From an uncultured Nitrospinaceae bacterium (lineage in GTDB: Bacteria > Nitrospinota > Nitrospinia > Nitrospinales > VA-1), in contig CALJGH010000075.1 of the NCBI GenBank assembly GCA_938073925.1, positions 1 to 15,449 of the forward strand: a stretch of DNA of 15,449 nucleotides, read 5' to 3'. Shown here one piece after another: positions 14,352-15,449 of this stretch. The position numbers and the translations under genes are program-made. Under the pieces are notes generated by a model that saw only the letters and a list, made by a program, of their open reading frames with translations, had not been told where the DNA came from and made no database searches. Positions within the stretch are counted from its first letter, which is position 1. Each line of letters starts with the position of its first letter.

Positions 14352-15311
14352 ATGAAAACCAACTTCACAATCTTTTGTTTCGCTTTCGTCTTGCTGGTGA
14401 GTGCCGAAGTTTCGGGTCGGCCTTTGTCTTCCGATATCGATAAGCTGACCGCCGATGAAATGGCACCTCTGGCTTTGGAAGATTCCATGTACTACCATTT
14501 TGACGAATGGTTCGAGCGTTTTCAGGGGGAAATCAATCGGCTGGAATCTGCAACTCCTTCGACAGAAAACCGTGTTGAATTGATGAAGTACTATTTTAAT
14601 TATACGGGTTTGTTGGGTGAATTGACGCATGCGCTGGCTTTCACCAGTAAATATCAGGATACCAAGATTGCTGCGAATTTTATACTCTACAGCAACCGGG
14701 TAAAAGATTTGGCGCATGAGGTTCTAGACGATGATTCTAAATCAATAGAACAGGAAGCCGAGGCTGATCTCTTTTTGGGAGCTGCAGAAGGATATATTGG
14801 GATTTTTGAATACGGCCAGGGAAACCTTTTTCAGGCTCTTGTAAATGGTTTTCAGGCAGACAACCATCTCGAAAAAGCTTTGCTTCTTAATCCCAATCTA
14901 GTAGATGGATATTTTGGATTAGGAATGTATCGGTATGGAAACAGTCGGCTCGGCGGCATCAGTAATTTTATAATGCAAGGCGCTAAAGACCTGAGGCAGG
15001 TGGGGTTGGATCATATTGAACGTGCAATTCTTAAAAAAGCATCTTCTTTGCCGTTAGCCTTAAAAACTCTGGCTTGGTTTTATATTTCGGAACAGATCAA
15101 TCCTAAAAATAAAAACCTTCCTTCTGAACACCCGCTATCGCAACACAAAACCCGCCAAAATGCCTGGGCATTATTGATCGAATTGGAAAATCGTTATTTT
15201 AAAGGTTCGGCCCCTCACCCTCATTTCAGGGGAAATAAAGAAATTGCGATGATGAAAGCTTTGCAATATGTTCTGGACAATGATTACAACAAGGCCGGAA
15301 TCGAGTTTTAA
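14352..15311 (+). CDS. Exported helical-repeat protein of unknown function, possibly interrupted at its C-terminus
   Basis: The 319-residue product has a signal peptide (MKTNFTIFCF, then AFVLLVSAEVSG; cut near residue 22) and so is periplasmic or outer-membrane associated. The mature part is almost entirely alpha-helical with TPR/SEL1-like spacing. Recognisable pieces are YYFNYTGLLGELTHALAF, ADLFLGAAEGYIGIFEYGQG, then ALLLNPNLVDGYFGLGMYRY, a TPR-like hairpin. I do not recognise a named family. The ATG lies 10 bases after the preceding TPR gene's stop, with no clear Shine-Dalgarno sequence, suggesting translation in the same transcript. The protein ends at KAGIEF followed by TAA, but the same frame stays open beyond it, so the present end may be a nonsense truncation. 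Confidence 0.7.
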   Translation: MKTNFTIFCFAFVLLVSAEVSGRPLSSDIDKLTADEMAPLALEDSMYYHFDEWFERFQGEINRLESATPSTENRVELMKYYFNYTGLLGELTHALAFTSKYQDTKIAANFILYSNRVKDLAHEVLDDDSKSIEQEAEADLFLGAAEGYIGIFEYGQGNLFQALVNGFQADNHLEKALLLNPNLVDGYFGLGMYRYGNSRLGGISNFIMQGAKDLRQVGLDHIERAILKKASSLPLALKTLAWFYISEQINPKNKNLPSEHPLSQHKTRQNAWALLIELENRYFKGSAPHPHFRGNKEIAMMKALQYVLDNDYNKAGIEF

Positions 15312-15449
15312 AAAATTCTTACAATTATCCAGCATTTGAAAAAAAGAGGATTTAAAATCAACCCTCAGTTGATAAGTTCAGTTGAAGCGGGGATCAAGTT
15401 CTGCGACCTAATGTTGTTGGAAAAACAGGACAATAGCGGTTGCATAAAA
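15312..15449 (+). other. In-frame open extension after the last stop (lost C-terminus or start of next gene)
   Basis: Directly after the TAA at 15309-15311, the same frame runs open for 46 codons to the window edge, reading KILTIIQHLKKRGFKINPQL, then ISSVEAGIKFCDLMLLEKQD. It has the charged, helix-forming look of the preceding protein and would join smoothly to ...DNDYNKAGIEF. One base change (TAA to AAA) in a T/A-rich run would remove the stop. Alternatively a new gene could start at the TTG at 15336; no Shine-Dalgarno sequence is obvious there. The right edge prevents a decision. Confidence 0.4.

Overview
The window looks like a chromosomal segment of a free-living Gram-negative-type bacterium of moderate, slightly AT-leaning base composition. 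It mixes housekeeping genes (cysS, scpB, an RluB-type pseudouridine synthase, a long dCTP deaminase) with exported and TPR-rich proteins. The combination of many TPR proteins, a DUF2851 relic, a TPR-cupredoxin protein and a two-domain dCTP deaminase would suit a deep-branching marine lineage such as Nitrospinota or a deltaproteobacterial relative. That placement is an impression from gene content, not something the sequence proves. I see no IS element, CRISPR array, tRNA or rRNA gene.

Region 1 (1-4362, minus strand). Reading in the minus direction, the order is a TPR/cupredoxin membrane-anchored protein (4362-2437), cysteinyl-tRNA synthetase (2280-841), a decayed DUF2851 gene whose ATG overlaps the cysS stop (844-313), and the first 59 codons of cysD, which leaves the window at base 1. 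The cysD start and the DUF2851 relic are easy to miss: one is cut by the window edge, and the other is broken by two in-frame stops and an internal deletion with a frame change.

Region 2 (4363-9323, plus strand). After a 307-base divergent intergenic region comes a tightly packed series: long-form dCTP deaminase, scpB, an RluB-type pseudouridine synthase, an exported FlgT/CsgG-like protein of unknown function that starts at a TTG behind a strong Shine-Dalgarno sequence, and an AI-2E/PerM-type permease.

Region 3 (9324-15449, plus strand). An AT-rich leader with a palindrome precedes a compact phosphate ABC transporter operon, pstS-pstC-pstA-pstB, with ATGA start/stop overlaps at both pstC/pstA and pstA/pstB. 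PstB is short: it ends soon after the H-loop and has LSVGQ in place of LSGGQ. PstS has substitutions in its SGT-type phosphate loop. No phoU, phoB or phoR is present in the window. Close behind pstB come a 522-residue TPR protein built from two homologous halves and an exported helical-repeat protein. The frame of that last protein stays open after its TAA stop to the end of the window, which hints at a nonsense mutation or a closely following gene.

The clearest points for follow-up are the DUF2851 gene decay, the TPR-cupredoxin architecture, the atypical Pst proteins with the two TPR-type genes attached, and the in-frame extension at the right edge.
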